64,000 nt of DNA from Vibrio sinaloensis (GTDB lineage: Bacteria; Pseudomonadota; Gammaproteobacteria; Enterobacterales; Vibrionaceae), in contig NZ_JWLV01000045.1 in the NCBI RefSeq assembly GCF_000808535.1, positions 248,001 to 312,000 on the forward strand, read 5' to 3'. The number at the start of each line of letters is the position of its first letter. The first letter of the stretch is position 1. A program made the position numbers and the translations under genes. Of the stretch, positions 54,428-62,901 are shown piece by piece. The notes beneath the pieces were generated by a model, which ran no database searches, was not told the origin of the DNA, and saw only the letters and a list, made by a program, of their open reading frames with translations.

Positions 54428-55168
54428 ATGAGTACTCAGGCGGTGGCAATGAAGGAACAGTCTTCAAGTCCTTATAACAAACAGAGAAATGTCGTCACAG
54501 TCAATAGTGTCGATGCCCTAGCCATGGTTGAACATGGTGGTGAACTTACCATGAGTATCACGACACCTGTCGGCCGTACTTTTCGCTGTAAAACGGCGTT
54601 TATTGGCACTCACTCAGACAGCATGATTCTTGCCGAACTTCCGAAAGTCTCCGATGAAGATTTGAATTTCTACTTTCAAGAAGGTTTTTGGACCACAGTG
54701 CGCGCTATTTCTCCACGAGGGGAAGGCGCCATTATTCATTTTAGAAGCCAACTCCAGCATATCCTTAAAGAGCCGATGCCATTGGTGATGATGTCTGTGC
54801 CAAAAGACATGCAGGTATCGCAGCTACGTAAAGAGCCACGCTTTGATGTAAACCTTGAAGCCAAAGCCAGCACTGAAAATAGAAAGATGGATTGCGAGAT
54901 CCGTGATTTATCGAAAAGTGGGTGTCGATTCTTCGCGCCGCCTTTGAGTCGGCCTTTCCAAGTCGGTGACGAGATTGAGCTTATCGTTCAGGTACGAAAC
55001 GGCAAGCAGATTCAGTTCGAACCTCTATTTGGTACTGTGTGTAACTTGCAACGCTCAATGCACTACGCCAGATATGGCGTCCAGTTCAATGAGATGGGCA
55101 GAAACAACGCCAAGACGCTACTTAGCCATCTAAAGTTCGATGGTACCAAGCTCGCGTTACGAACCTAG
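54428..55168 (+). CDS. PilZ-domain protein, YcgR-like
   Basis: 246 residues, cytosolic. The N-terminal half resembles the YcgR/flagellar-brake module (VEHGGELTMSITTPVGRTFRCKTAFIGTHSDSMILAELPK). The PilZ domain has the c-di-GMP-binding signature RKEPRFDVNLEAKAS and the DLSKSGCRF (D-x-S-x-x-G) motif. It would act as a c-di-GMP effector on motility or adhesion. A monocistronic gene that ends at a bidirectional terminator. The c-di-GMP-linked VpsT-like regulator lies 49 kb away in the same window, without any direct link. Confidence 0.88.
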   Translation: MSTQAVAMKEQSSSPYNKQRNVVTVNSVDALAMVEHGGELTMSITTPVGRTFRCKTAFIGTHSDSMILAELPKVSDEDLNFYFQEGFWTTVRAISPRGEGAIIHFRSQLQHILKEPMPLVMMSVPKDMQVSQLRKEPRFDVNLEAKASTENRKMDCEIRDLSKSGCRFFAPPLSRPFQVGDEIELIVQVRNGKQIQFEPLFGTVCNLQRSMHYARYGVQFNEMGRNNAKTLLSHLKFDGTKLALRT

Positions 55169-55176
55169 CAAACGAA

Positions 55177-55206
55177 AAATCCCCGCACGGTGCGGGGATT
55201 TTTGTT
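55177..55206. terminator. Bidirectional terminator between the PilZ gene and gltS
   Basis: AATCCCCGCAC-GGT GCGGGGATT stem with A-run and T-run on either side, serving both convergent genes. Confidence 0.92.
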
Positions 55207-55234
55207 TTTAAGCCAGTCTGACCTTCAAACCTGT

Positions 55235-56461
55235 CTAACCGATGAAGGAAATGTAGCCCTGTAAAATAATCAAGTTAACGATGTCGATAAAAAACGCCCC
55301 AACAATAGGCACAACCATAAACGCCTGTGGGGAAGGGCCAAATTTGTTCACTAAAGAACCCATGTTCATCACTGCCGTCGGAGTGGCTCCCAAACCAAAG
55401 CCACAGTGTCCACCAGCAATGACCGCAGCATCATAGTTTGCCCCCATAACTTTGAACGTTACGAAGTACGCAAAGATACCCAGCACGAGTGACTGAACGG
55501 CCAAAATCACCAAGAATGGTACCGCCAGATCGAAAATATTCCACAGCTTTAAGCTCATCAACGCCATTGCTAAAAACAATGACAAAGAGACCGTACCTAA
55601 AATATCAACCGTCTCTGCATCCACCTTGTGGATTTTCGTCACCTCAAGCAAATTGGTAATGAACACACCAATAAACAACGCATAGACAAAGTCAGGGATC
55701 ATCAGCCAACTGATATTAAAACTGCTTACCCACTGCTCTAGATATTTCGCGCCAGTCACGCAGATAAGCAGGATAAACAGCACTTCAATCACTTTCTTGG
55801 CGGTGACTTTATCTTCCTCGTACTCGTTATAGGTCACGAGCTCAGGGAATCTTTCGTGGGTTTGAGTGCCACGACCATACTCGGATTCAATCCCATTTTT
55901 ATCGATAAGCTTTTGAGCCACCGGACTACCGATGATGCCGCCGATAATCAGACCAAAAGTCGCGGAAGCCATGGCAATTTCAAGCGTGTTGCTGATGCCG
56001 TAGTTTTCTGAAAACGTCTGCGACCACGCCGCACCGGTCCCATGTCCACCTGATAGAGTGATAGAGCCGGCGATGAGCCCCATTAAAGGATCAAGCCCTA
56101 ACGCGGTGGCCAACGACACGCCAACACCATTTTGAATGATGATGTAAAAAGATGCGACCGCCAAAAAGACAAAGACCTTTGCGCCACCTTTCATCAGCTG
56201 AGTGTAGTTTGCAGCAAGACCAACGGTGCTAAAGAACATCAACATAAAGGTGTTCTGCAGCGGAAGTGAAAACTGAAGATCGACCCCGTTAAAATGCAAA
56301 AAAGTGATGACAACAGCCACAATTAAGCCACCTACGATCGGCTCGGGGATGTTGAACTTTTTCAATACGGGTAGTTTGGAACTAACAAAATGACCTAAGA
56401 ATAGAACGCTGATGGCGATTAAGAAAGATTCTAGTGGTCCAATTGAAATTATCTGATTCAT
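55235..56461 (-). CDS. gltS: GltS, sodium/glutamate symporter
   Basis: 408 residues, the usual length. Inner-membrane sodium-coupled glutamate carrier with about ten spans arranged as two repeats. Signatures: FNIPEPIVGGLIVAVVITF, MLMFFSTVGLAANYTQLMKGGAKV, GLIAGSITLSGGHGTGAAWSQTF and the matching AAVIAGGHCGFGLGATPTAVMNMGSLVNKFGPSPQAFMVVPIVGAFFIDIVN. The two glycine-rich segments (GGHGTGAA and GGHCGFGLGATP) are the re-entrant loops. It has a long leader with stable hairpins and an AGAGG ribosome site. Confidence 0.96.
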   Translation of the reverse strand: MNQIISIGPLESFLIAISVLFLGHFVSSKLPVLKKFNIPEPIVGGLIVAVVITFLHFNGVDLQFSLPLQNTFMLMFFSTVGLAANYTQLMKGGAKVFVFLAVASFYIIIQNGVGVSLATALGLDPLMGLIAGSITLSGGHGTGAAWSQTFSENYGISNTLEIAMASATFGLIIGGIIGSPVAQKLIDKNGIESEYGRGTQTHERFPELVTYNEYEEDKVTAKKVIEVLFILLICVTGAKYLEQWVSSFNISWLMIPDFVYALFIGVFITNLLEVTKIHKVDAETVDILGTVSLSLFLAMALMSLKLWNIFDLAVPFLVILAVQSLVLGIFAYFVTFKVMGANYDAAVIAGGHCGFGLGATPTAVMNMGSLVNKFGPSPQAFMVVPIVGAFFIDIVNLIILQGYISFIG

Positions 56462-56575
56462 ATAACCTCTTCATTGTGTGTCACCCATCTTCCTTAACGA
56501 GTTAAGAGCCCTTTGGCTCAACGTTTAAGTTCTGAGTCGTCGCCTCCCGGCGGCTGACCTAAACGCGATTAATCA
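56462..56575 (-). promoter_or_regulatory. Structured leader of gltS (candidate cis-regulatory RNA)
   Basis: On the minus strand an outer stem joins GCGTTTA (56566-56560) to TAAACGT (56527-56521) and encloses GTC/GAC (56558-56556 with 56538-56536) and CGCC/GGCG with loop GGGA (56552-56541). Nearer the start codon GAGCC and GGCTC (56519-56506) form a 5-bp hairpin with loop AAAG. I do not recognise a known riboswitch class. Support is base pairing only. Confidence 0.4.
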
Positions 56576-56792
56576 CATTTCTCTATTGAAAAAAATCCTC
56601 TAAACAGTGGGATACCCACTCTATTTCAACAGTAAAAACCCTACAAAAATCGGTAGAGTTGCGAAAGAAAGCCGCCATTATTAATAAAAATGGAGCAATT
56701 TGTCGAGTATTGACTCCAAAAACGTGCCTAGGCTAGATGTAAAGTGTGAAGAAAAACGACGCTAATGAGCTGTTATTTGGGGAGTTTCAGGC

Positions 56793-56901
56793 AAAAAAAT
56801 AGCCAATCGCAAAAAGGGCGATTGGCTTATATATAGTGTGAACAAATGTTATTCACTAACAACGTCAGTTGGCTAGGTGACCCTCGGCTTAAAAAGGGTC
56901 G
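56793..56901 (-). ncRNA. qrr: Qrr quorum-regulatory small RNA
   Basis: The minus-strand sequence carries the family core AAGCCGAGGGTCACCTAGCC followed by AACTGACGTTGTTAGTGAAT, which I recognise as the conserved, luxR/hfq-dependent target-pairing region of vibrio Qrr RNAs. A first hairpin GACCC/GGGTC (56899-56878) starts the RNA, and a 10-bp terminator stem AGCCAATCGC / GCGATTGGCT ends it before a T-run. The predicted length of about 108 nt is typical. A sigma-54 promoter and a LuxO-type site lie upstream in the right orientation. Which Qrr paralogue this is cannot be told from sequence alone. Qrr RNAs act with Hfq to control the quorum-sensing master regulator. Confidence 0.93.
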
Positions 56902-56911
56902 ATTTAATTAA

Positions 56912-56928
56912 TGCAGAATGCGTGCCAA
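56912..56928 (-). promoter_or_regulatory. Sigma-54 promoter of the qrr gene
   Basis: On the minus strand TTGGCACG-CATTC-TGCA has the GG and GC elements 12 bases apart, as needed for RpoN. The predicted start is 12 bases downstream, near 56901, which matches the 5' end of the Qrr hairpin. Confidence 0.9.
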
Positions 56929-57002
56929 CTTTAAAACCGCGATATTTGATGATCCAGCCGCATTTTTGGCTAATTTTTGATTATCAAAATGCAATATGAA
57001 AA

Positions 57003-57015
57003 TTGCAAAATGCAA
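57003..57015. promoter_or_regulatory. LuxO binding site upstream of qrr
   Basis: TTGCA-AAA-TGCAA is an exact match to the LuxO consensus TTGCA-N3-TGCAA, about 100 bases upstream of the qrr start. A further imperfect palindrome (TGCAAACCTTTGCA, 57011-57024) follows. Confidence 0.85.
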
Positions 57016-57135
57016 ACCTTTGCAAATTAATATTAAACTAGATTCTTATAAACAGTTCTATCAGTTTATTTTTTCATACTTTTTTTTATCCAGAATCGAT
57101 ATACTCCGTGCACCTAAATTTATTTACTGAGTAGC

Positions 57136-58056
57136 ATGAACTATTTTTCGACATTTCTAAAAGGCATGGCGATGGGTGCAGCCGATGTTGTACCTGGTGT
57201 ATCGGGTGGTACTATCGCGTTCATCACTGGCATTTACGACACTTTGCTAGAAAGCATCCGTCGCATTAACCCAAAAGTATTGGGAATTTGGAAACGTGAT
57301 GGATTTAAAGCCGCATTTGACCATATCAATGGCTTTTTCCTGATCGCCTTATTTGGTGGTGTCCTTACCAGCATTGCCACATTAGCGAAGCTGATTTCAT
57401 GGCTATTGGTAGAACACCCTGTGCCAATCTGGTCGTTTTTCTTTGGTCTGATTTTGGTGTCAGTGTTCCATATCTTAAAACAAATTGAGCAGCGCTCCGC
57501 TAGCCGATTTGTCTTTTTGTTACTGGGTGTGGCATTCGCCTACAGCATTACTGTGCTGCAACCGCTACAAATGGATCCGACCAGCGTCAACATCGTTATT
57601 GCGGGAGCAATCGCGATTTGCGCCATGATTCTTCCGGGCATTTCAGGCAGCTTTATCCTACTTTTGATAGGCATGTACACGCCTGTTCTTGGCGCTGTAA
57701 AATCCTTCGATTTAGCTGTCATTGCACTATTTATGAGTGGCTGTGTGCTTGGCTTACTGAGCTTCTCCCACGTTCTCTCTTGGCTACTAAAGCGCTTCCG
57801 TGATTTTACTCTTGTCTTTTTGACTGGCCTGATGATCGGTACGCTACCTAAGATTTGGCCTTGGAAAGAAACGCTCACATGGCGTACAAACTCTAAAGGC
57901 GAGCAAGTGCCATTGATTCAACAAAACCTTTCACCATTTGACTTCGAATCGGTGACATCTCAGCCTGCGCAGCTAGGTATTGCGATTGTCATGATGATCT
58001 GTGCAATTGCCTTGGTTTTAGGTTTAGAAAAATTCGCGGAGAATCGAGACATCTAA
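57136..58056 (+). CDS. popT: PopT (DUF368), polyprenyl-phosphate transporter
   Basis: 306 residues with about nine membrane spans and two related half-motifs, GAADVVPGVSGGTIAFITGIYD near the N-terminus and CAMILPGISGSFILLLIGMY in the middle, giving the pseudo-symmetric DUF368 pattern. V. cholerae VCA0040, a DUF368 protein, was reported to recycle undecaprenyl phosphate across the inner membrane and support growth at alkaline pH. This gene matches it by eye. It is divergent from qrr and shares the upstream region holding the LuxO site. Confidence 0.9.
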   Translation: MNYFSTFLKGMAMGAADVVPGVSGGTIAFITGIYDTLLESIRRINPKVLGIWKRDGFKAAFDHINGFFLIALFGGVLTSIATLAKLISWLLVEHPVPIWSFFFGLILVSVFHILKQIEQRSASRFVFLLLGVAFAYSITVLQPLQMDPTSVNIVIAGAIAICAMILPGISGSFILLLIGMYTPVLGAVKSFDLAVIALFMSGCVLGLLSFSHVLSWLLKRFRDFTLVFLTGLMIGTLPKIWPWKETLTWRTNSKGEQVPLIQQNLSPFDFESVTSQPAQLGIAIVMMICAIALVLGLEKFAENRDI

Positions 58057-58070
58057 TTGTCACGAAATGG

Positions 58071-58099
58071 AAAAAGGCGACTCGAAAGTCGCCTTTTTT
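58071..58099. terminator. Bidirectional terminator between popT and proV
   Basis: AAAAAGGCGACT-CGAA-AGTCGCCTTTTTT with a stem of about 7 bp and A/T runs on both sides. Confidence 0.9.
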
Positions 58100-58120
58100 G
58101 ATCGGATATCGTTGAGCTGG

Positions 58121-59308
58121 TTACGCAGCAACAGATTGATAGTTCCCTAGCAGCGCCTCATAAAACTCGCTGTCATTAAGTACCCCCACCAACTCTCCAT
58201 CTTCTATCAACAGGATTGGTTGACCACTGCGCTGTTTCAGTTCAATCGCTTCGCGCATGCCAATGTCTGGACTGGTCACAATCACCGTCGAGCTATCCAC
58301 TTCCTCAATTTGGCTGCTATTTAAATCCCAATGCAGTAGCTTTAACGACTCGTCAGTTTTGATCAAACTGAGCTTTTGCTGATTTTGCTCGACCCAAATC
58401 GGCTGAGAGGTGCACACTTGCAACTGGGTATCTTGGCTGTTCAGTTCACTGACTGGCTGCATGAGCGAGCGACCTTTTAAGACATTTAATGGATTGGTGT
58501 GAGCAACGAAATCGCGCACATAATCATTTTTAGGCGCCAATATGATCTCTTCTGGTTTTCCATGTTGAATCAAACGACCAGATTCCATAATCGCGATGTT
58601 ATTGCCGATTTTTAACGCTTCGTCGAGATCATGACTAACAAACAAAATCGTCTTGTTGAGCTTCTCTTGCAGTACCAATAACTCATCTTGAAGTTGAGCA
58701 CGTATCAATGGGTCTAACGCAGAGAAAGGCTCGTCCATCAGCAAGATGTCGGTGTCCATAGCAAATGCACGGGCGAGCCCAACTCGTTGCTGCATTCCGC
58801 CAGAAAGCTCATGGGGGTATTTCTCTTCCCATTCTGCCAGATCAACCATCTCCAGTTGCTCGCGCGCTTTTTTACGGCGCTCAGCTTTTCCCATACCTTG
58901 GAGCTCAAGGCCAAACGCGACGTTGTCGAGAACCGTCAGCCAAGGCATTAGGGCGAATTTTTGAAACACCATAGACACTCGATGCGTGCGAAGGTGGCGC
59001 AGCGTCTCTTCGTCACAATTTGCCAAATCGACCGCTTGCTCTCCATCTTTGATTTCTAGGTGACCGCGTGAGATTGGGTTCAGACCATTCACCGCGCGGA
59101 GTAAACTCGACTTCCCCGAACCAGACAGCCCCATCAGGACACAGATTTCCCCTTCTTTGACGGTCAGTGAAACCTTATCCACACCAACAACTTGCCCTGT
59201 CTGGTCAATGATCTCTTGGCGAGTGTGGCCTTGGTCCAATTGCTGTAATGCCAGTTGTGGCTTATCACCAAAGACAACATCAAGCTCGGTAATTGTGATT
59301 GCATCCAT
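58121..59308 (-). CDS. proV: ProV, glycine betaine ABC transporter ATP-binding protein
   Basis: 395 residues. ABC ATPase: Walker A GLSGSGKSSLLRAVNG, signature ELSGGMQQRVGLARAFAM, Walker B ILLMDEPFSALDP. The C-terminal extension carries CBS-like elements (SVIVTSPDIGMREAIELKQRSGQPILLIEDGELVGVLNDSEFYEALLG), normal for OpuA/ProV-type transporters that sense ionic strength. It is the third gene of the proX-W-V order and starts 2 bases after proW. Confidence 0.95.
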   Translation of the reverse strand: MDAITITELDVVFGDKPQLALQQLDQGHTRQEIIDQTGQVVGVDKVSLTVKEGEICVLMGLSGSGKSSLLRAVNGLNPISRGHLEIKDGEQAVDLANCDEETLRHLRTHRVSMVFQKFALMPWLTVLDNVAFGLELQGMGKAERRKKAREQLEMVDLAEWEEKYPHELSGGMQQRVGLARAFAMDTDILLMDEPFSALDPLIRAQLQDELLVLQEKLNKTILFVSHDLDEALKIGNNIAIMESGRLIQHGKPEEIILAPKNDYVRDFVAHTNPLNVLKGRSLMQPVSELNSQDTQLQVCTSQPIWVEQNQQKLSLIKTDESLKLLHWDLNSSQIEEVDSSTVIVTSPDIGMREAIELKQRSGQPILLIEDGELVGVLNDSEFYEALLGNYQSVAA

Positions 59309-59310
59309 TG

Positions 59311-60153
59311 TTATGCTTCCTTTTGATTCGGTGATTTACACAAGCGATCCAAGATGATCGCAACCAGTACAATCGCAAGACCTGCTTCAAAGCCCTGTGA
59401 GATATTCACGGTATTGAGTGCGCGAACCACTGGCTTGCCGAGCCCATCCGCCCCGACTAATGCTGCAATCACAACCATAGACAACGACAACATGATGCAC
59501 TGAGTCACCCCCGCCATAATGGACGGCATCGCAGCGGGCAGTTCCACTTTGAATAGAAGCTTCATTCTGGTCGCACCGAATGCTTTACCCGCTTCCACCA
59601 GTTCCTCTGGTACTTTTGTAATACCAAGATACGTCAGTCGAATCGGCGCAGCGATAGCAAAAATGATGGTTGAGATTAATCCTGGGACAATGCCCAAGCC
59701 AAACAAAACAAGCGTTGGAATTAAATAGACAAACGTTGGCACCGTCTGCATTAGATCTAGAATGGGTCGCAATAGGGTATAGAGCCAAGGCCGGTGCGCC
59801 GCCATAATGCCAAGTGGCACGCCAACCAACACCGAAATCGTCGTCGCGGCGAAGACTAAAACGAAGGTTTCAAGCATCTCTTCCCAGTAGCCAAGATTCA
59901 GAATGGTCAACAGTGCTGCCACAATAAAGAGGACTAACGGAACGCTTCGGTGGAGATACCAAGCGATCGCTGCGGTCATCAAGATTGGCATTGCCGGTGG
60001 CATCCATTTAAAACCATCTACAACAAAAAGAATGATGGTTTCGAGGAAGATAGAAATCGCATCAAACAAGCCAGCAGCGTTGTCCGTCAACCAATCAACA
60101 CCGGCTTCCATCCATTGACCCAGCGGGATTTTGTTGTCAGTAATAAAATTCAC
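59311..60153 (-). CDS. proW: ProW, glycine betaine ABC transporter permease
   Basis: 280 residues. An N-terminal amphipathic/coupling region, MNFITDNKIPLGQWMEAGVDWLTDNAAGLFDAI, then about six spans; the EAA-type coupling loop reads VPEELVEAGKAFGATRMKLLFKVELPAAMPSIMAGVTQC. It opens the membrane gate for betaine import with ProV and ProX. It lies 65 bases downstream of proX. Confidence 0.94.
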   Translation of the reverse strand: MNFITDNKIPLGQWMEAGVDWLTDNAAGLFDAISIFLETIILFVVDGFKWMPPAMPILMTAAIAWYLHRSVPLVLFIVAALLTILNLGYWEEMLETFVLVFAATTISVLVGVPLGIMAAHRPWLYTLLRPILDLMQTVPTFVYLIPTLVLFGLGIVPGLISTIIFAIAAPIRLTYLGITKVPEELVEAGKAFGATRMKLLFKVELPAAMPSIMAGVTQCIMLSLSMVVIAALVGADGLGKPVVRALNTVNISQGFEAGLAIVLVAIILDRLCKSPNQKEA

Positions 60154-60218
60154 ATTACAACCTTTGTGTTATTTGTGTTTGCTGAAAGTGTCGGTGGGCA
60201 AATACCCACCGAGCTGGC

Positions 60219-61157
60219 TTACGCCTTAGAACCAATGTAATTTTGAACCTGTGATACCGCGTCTTTGCCATCTAGCGTCTTCACGCCCTCTAGCCAATTT
60301 TTCACTTGCTCAGGGTTGGCTTGTAGCCACTGCTGTGCCGCTTTCGAAGGCTTGACGTTCTGGTTCAAAATGGCTTCCATCAATTGGTTTTCCATTTCTA
60401 AGCTAAACTCAAGGTTCTTAAGTAGCTGACCAACGTTTTGACACTCATTCAGGTAATTAGCGCGCACATTGGTGTAGACGTTAGCACCACCATAGTTTGG
60501 GCCAAAGAAGTCGTCACCGCCTGCTAGGTACTCCATCTCAACATTGCTGTTCATTGGGTGCGGAGCCCAACCTAAATAAACAATCCATTGATTACGGCGT
60601 ACTGCACGGGACACCTGTGAAACCATGCCCGCCTCACTCGACTCCACTAAGTTAAAGTCCTTTAGACCAAAAGCATTGCTGTCAATCATCGATTGAATCA
60701 GGCGGTTACCATCGTTCCCAGGTTCAATGCCATAAATGCGGTCGCGAAACTTATCGGCGTGAGTGGCAAGATCAGCAAAGCTCTTTACGCCAGCGTCGTA
60801 CACATATTTCGGCACAGCTAACGTGTACTTCGCCCCTTCTAAGTTGGCACGCACGGTTTCAACCGTTCCCGCTTCACGGTATTTAGCGATATCTCCCTCC
60901 ATGGTTGGCATCCAGTTGCCAAGGAAGATATCGATATCACCGTTCGCCATTGACGAGTATGTGACCGGTACAGAGAGCAAATCCGTTTTGGTTTTGTAAC
61001 CTAAACCTTTCAGCAGCTCTGAGGTGACCGCCGTTGTCGCCGTAATGTCAGTCCAGCCCACATCGGCAAAACGAACCGTTTCACACTGATTCGCGTAGGC
61101 ATTCATAGCCATAGTACTCAGAGCGAGTGTTGAGAGTGTTTTTGTCATCATAGACAT
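60219..61157 (-). CDS. proX: ProX, periplasmic glycine betaine-binding protein
   Basis: 312 residues from the ATG at 61157 (AAGGA upstream); a longer in-frame start is inside the betA-proX gap. Signal peptide MSMMTKTLSTLALSTMAMNAYA. The OpuAC-type domain has VRFADVGWTDITATTAVTSELLKGLGY, DIFLGNWMPTMEGDI and NQWIVYLGWAPHPMN, with several tryptophans that could cage the trimethylammonium group. The first of the three transport genes, 32 bases after betA. A binding protein for betaine or choline; which one is not certain from sequence. Confidence 0.93.
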   Translation of the reverse strand: MSMMTKTLSTLALSTMAMNAYANQCETVRFADVGWTDITATTAVTSELLKGLGYKTKTDLLSVPVTYSSMANGDIDIFLGNWMPTMEGDIAKYREAGTVETVRANLEGAKYTLAVPKYVYDAGVKSFADLATHADKFRDRIYGIEPGNDGNRLIQSMIDSNAFGLKDFNLVESSEAGMVSQVSRAVRRNQWIVYLGWAPHPMNSNVEMEYLAGGDDFFGPNYGGANVYTNVRANYLNECQNVGQLLKNLEFSLEMENQLMEAILNQNVKPSKAAQQWLQANPEQVKNWLEGVKTLDGKDAVSQVQNYIGSKA

Positions 61158-61189
61158 AGTGTTTTCCTTGTAATGATTACTGACTTTAG

Positions 61190-62881
61190 TTATTTGAATG
61201 CTCTTCTCGGAGAGTTCATTCGTTGTTTGTTTTGCCACTGCGGCGCTATCCAAACTGGCACGTCTTGCTCAGCTAACATAGGCTTGCCGAGGATCATGTC
61301 GGACGCTCGTTCAGCGACCATCATGGTCGGAGCATTGAGGTTGCCATTAGGGATAGTGGGAAAGACAGAAGAGTCCACCACGCGCAAGCCATCGATTCCT
61401 CGTACCCGGCACTGTTCATCCAGTACCGCCATCGGGTCGTCATCTGCGCCCATTTTGCAACTACACGACGGGTGGTATGCGCTCTCGACATTGGCTTTCA
61501 CCCACTCATCAATCGCTTGGTCGCTGGTGATCGCGATGCCTGGCTGAATCTCCTCACCTCGGTATGAGTCCATAGCGGGCTGCATTAAGATCTCTCGAGT
61601 CAGGCGAATACAATCACGCCAGTCTTGGCGATCTTGCTCGGTAGAGATGTAGTTGAATTCAATATGTGGTTTCACCAAAGGGTCTGCGGATGTGATCGCC
61701 ACATGACCGCGACTCTCAGGTTTGTTTGGTCCAACATGCACTTGGAAGCCGTGCCCATCGAAGGCGGCGCGACCGTCATATCGCATTGCTGCAGGCAAAA
61801 AATGATACTGAATGTTAGGCCACTTCAGACCTTCACGAGAACGAATAAAGGCGCAAGATTCAAAGTGATTGGTTGCCCCCAATCCAGTGCGGGTTAAGAT
61901 CCACTGAGCGCCGATCATACCTTTGCTGACTAACCCTAATTTGCTGTTGAGAGTAATAGGCTGAGAGCAATGATACTGGAAGTAAATCTCTAGATGATCT
62001 TGAAGATTTTGTCCCACACCCGGAAGATCATGAACAAGGTCAACACCCGCTTTATTAAGCACATCTTTAGGACCAATGCCCGAAAGCTGCAGCAGTTGAG
62101 GTGAACCAATGGAGCCTGCGCTAGAAATCACTTCTTTTTCGGCAAAGCATTGCACCACTTTGCCCGACTTTTGAAACTCAACACCGACCGCGGTTTTACC
62201 TTCCAGAATCACTTTTCGAGCGACAACGCCTTTAATCAACGTGAGGTTTGAGCGCTTCAGAGCGCGTCGTAAATACGAGTTCGATGTCGAAGCGCGAACG
62301 CCTTTGTCAACGGTCATGTGCATTGGGCCAAAGCCTTCTTGCTGATAACCATTGTAGTCCTTGGTTTCTGGGTAGCCGGCCTCTTTCCCTGCATCAATAA
62401 AGGCTTGGTACAAAGGATTGAGCGCCATATCGTTCCCATTACAGGTTCCGACAGGACCTTGTCCACCCCGGTACTCGTCTTCGCCACCAGACCAAGTCTC
62501 CGTCCGGCGGAAGTAAGGTAAACACGCAGAATAACGCCAACCTTTAGCACCCTGCTGTTCCCACTCATCAAAATCGCACGCATGTCCACGCACATACACC
62601 ATGCCATTGATCGAAGAGCTTCCCCCAAGCACTTTACCTCGCGGGCAATGGAGTTTGCGCCCATCAAGTCCCGCTTCCGCTTGAGTTTCAAATTGCCACG
62701 CGTAACGTTCGCTATTCATTGGGTAGGACAGCGCCGTCGGCATTTGAATAAAAATACTCTTGTCTGTTCCACCAGCTTCAAGCAAGAGAACGCGATGTTC
62801 ACCACTCTCTGTTAGGCGATCTGCCAAAATACAGCCGGCCGAACCCGCGCCGACGATAATATAATCGTAGCGTTGTTCCAT
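61190..62881 (-). CDS. betA: BetA, choline dehydrogenase
   Basis: 563 residues, GMC flavoprotein family. The FAD-binding N-terminus is YDYIIVGAGSAGCILADRLTE, followed by the GMC motif LHCPRGKVLGGSSSINGMVYVRGHACDFDEWE and the second signature SAGSIGSPQLLQLSGIGPKDVL. The active-site histidine region is ESAYHPSCSCKMG and the C-terminus VVDSSVFPTIPNGNLNAPTMMVAERASDMI. It oxidises choline to betaine aldehyde at the membrane. It lies between betB (20-base gap) and proX. Confidence 0.97.
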   Translation of the reverse strand: MEQRYDYIIVGAGSAGCILADRLTESGEHRVLLLEAGGTDKSIFIQMPTALSYPMNSERYAWQFETQAEAGLDGRKLHCPRGKVLGGSSSINGMVYVRGHACDFDEWEQQGAKGWRYSACLPYFRRTETWSGGEDEYRGGQGPVGTCNGNDMALNPLYQAFIDAGKEAGYPETKDYNGYQQEGFGPMHMTVDKGVRASTSNSYLRRALKRSNLTLIKGVVARKVILEGKTAVGVEFQKSGKVVQCFAEKEVISSAGSIGSPQLLQLSGIGPKDVLNKAGVDLVHDLPGVGQNLQDHLEIYFQYHCSQPITLNSKLGLVSKGMIGAQWILTRTGLGATNHFESCAFIRSREGLKWPNIQYHFLPAAMRYDGRAAFDGHGFQVHVGPNKPESRGHVAITSADPLVKPHIEFNYISTEQDRQDWRDCIRLTREILMQPAMDSYRGEEIQPGIAITSDQAIDEWVKANVESAYHPSCSCKMGADDDPMAVLDEQCRVRGIDGLRVVDSSVFPTIPNGNLNAPTMMVAERASDMILGKPMLAEQDVPVWIAPQWQNKQRMNSPRRAFK

Positions 62882-62901
62882 GTTATCTCTCCGTGATTGG
62901 G

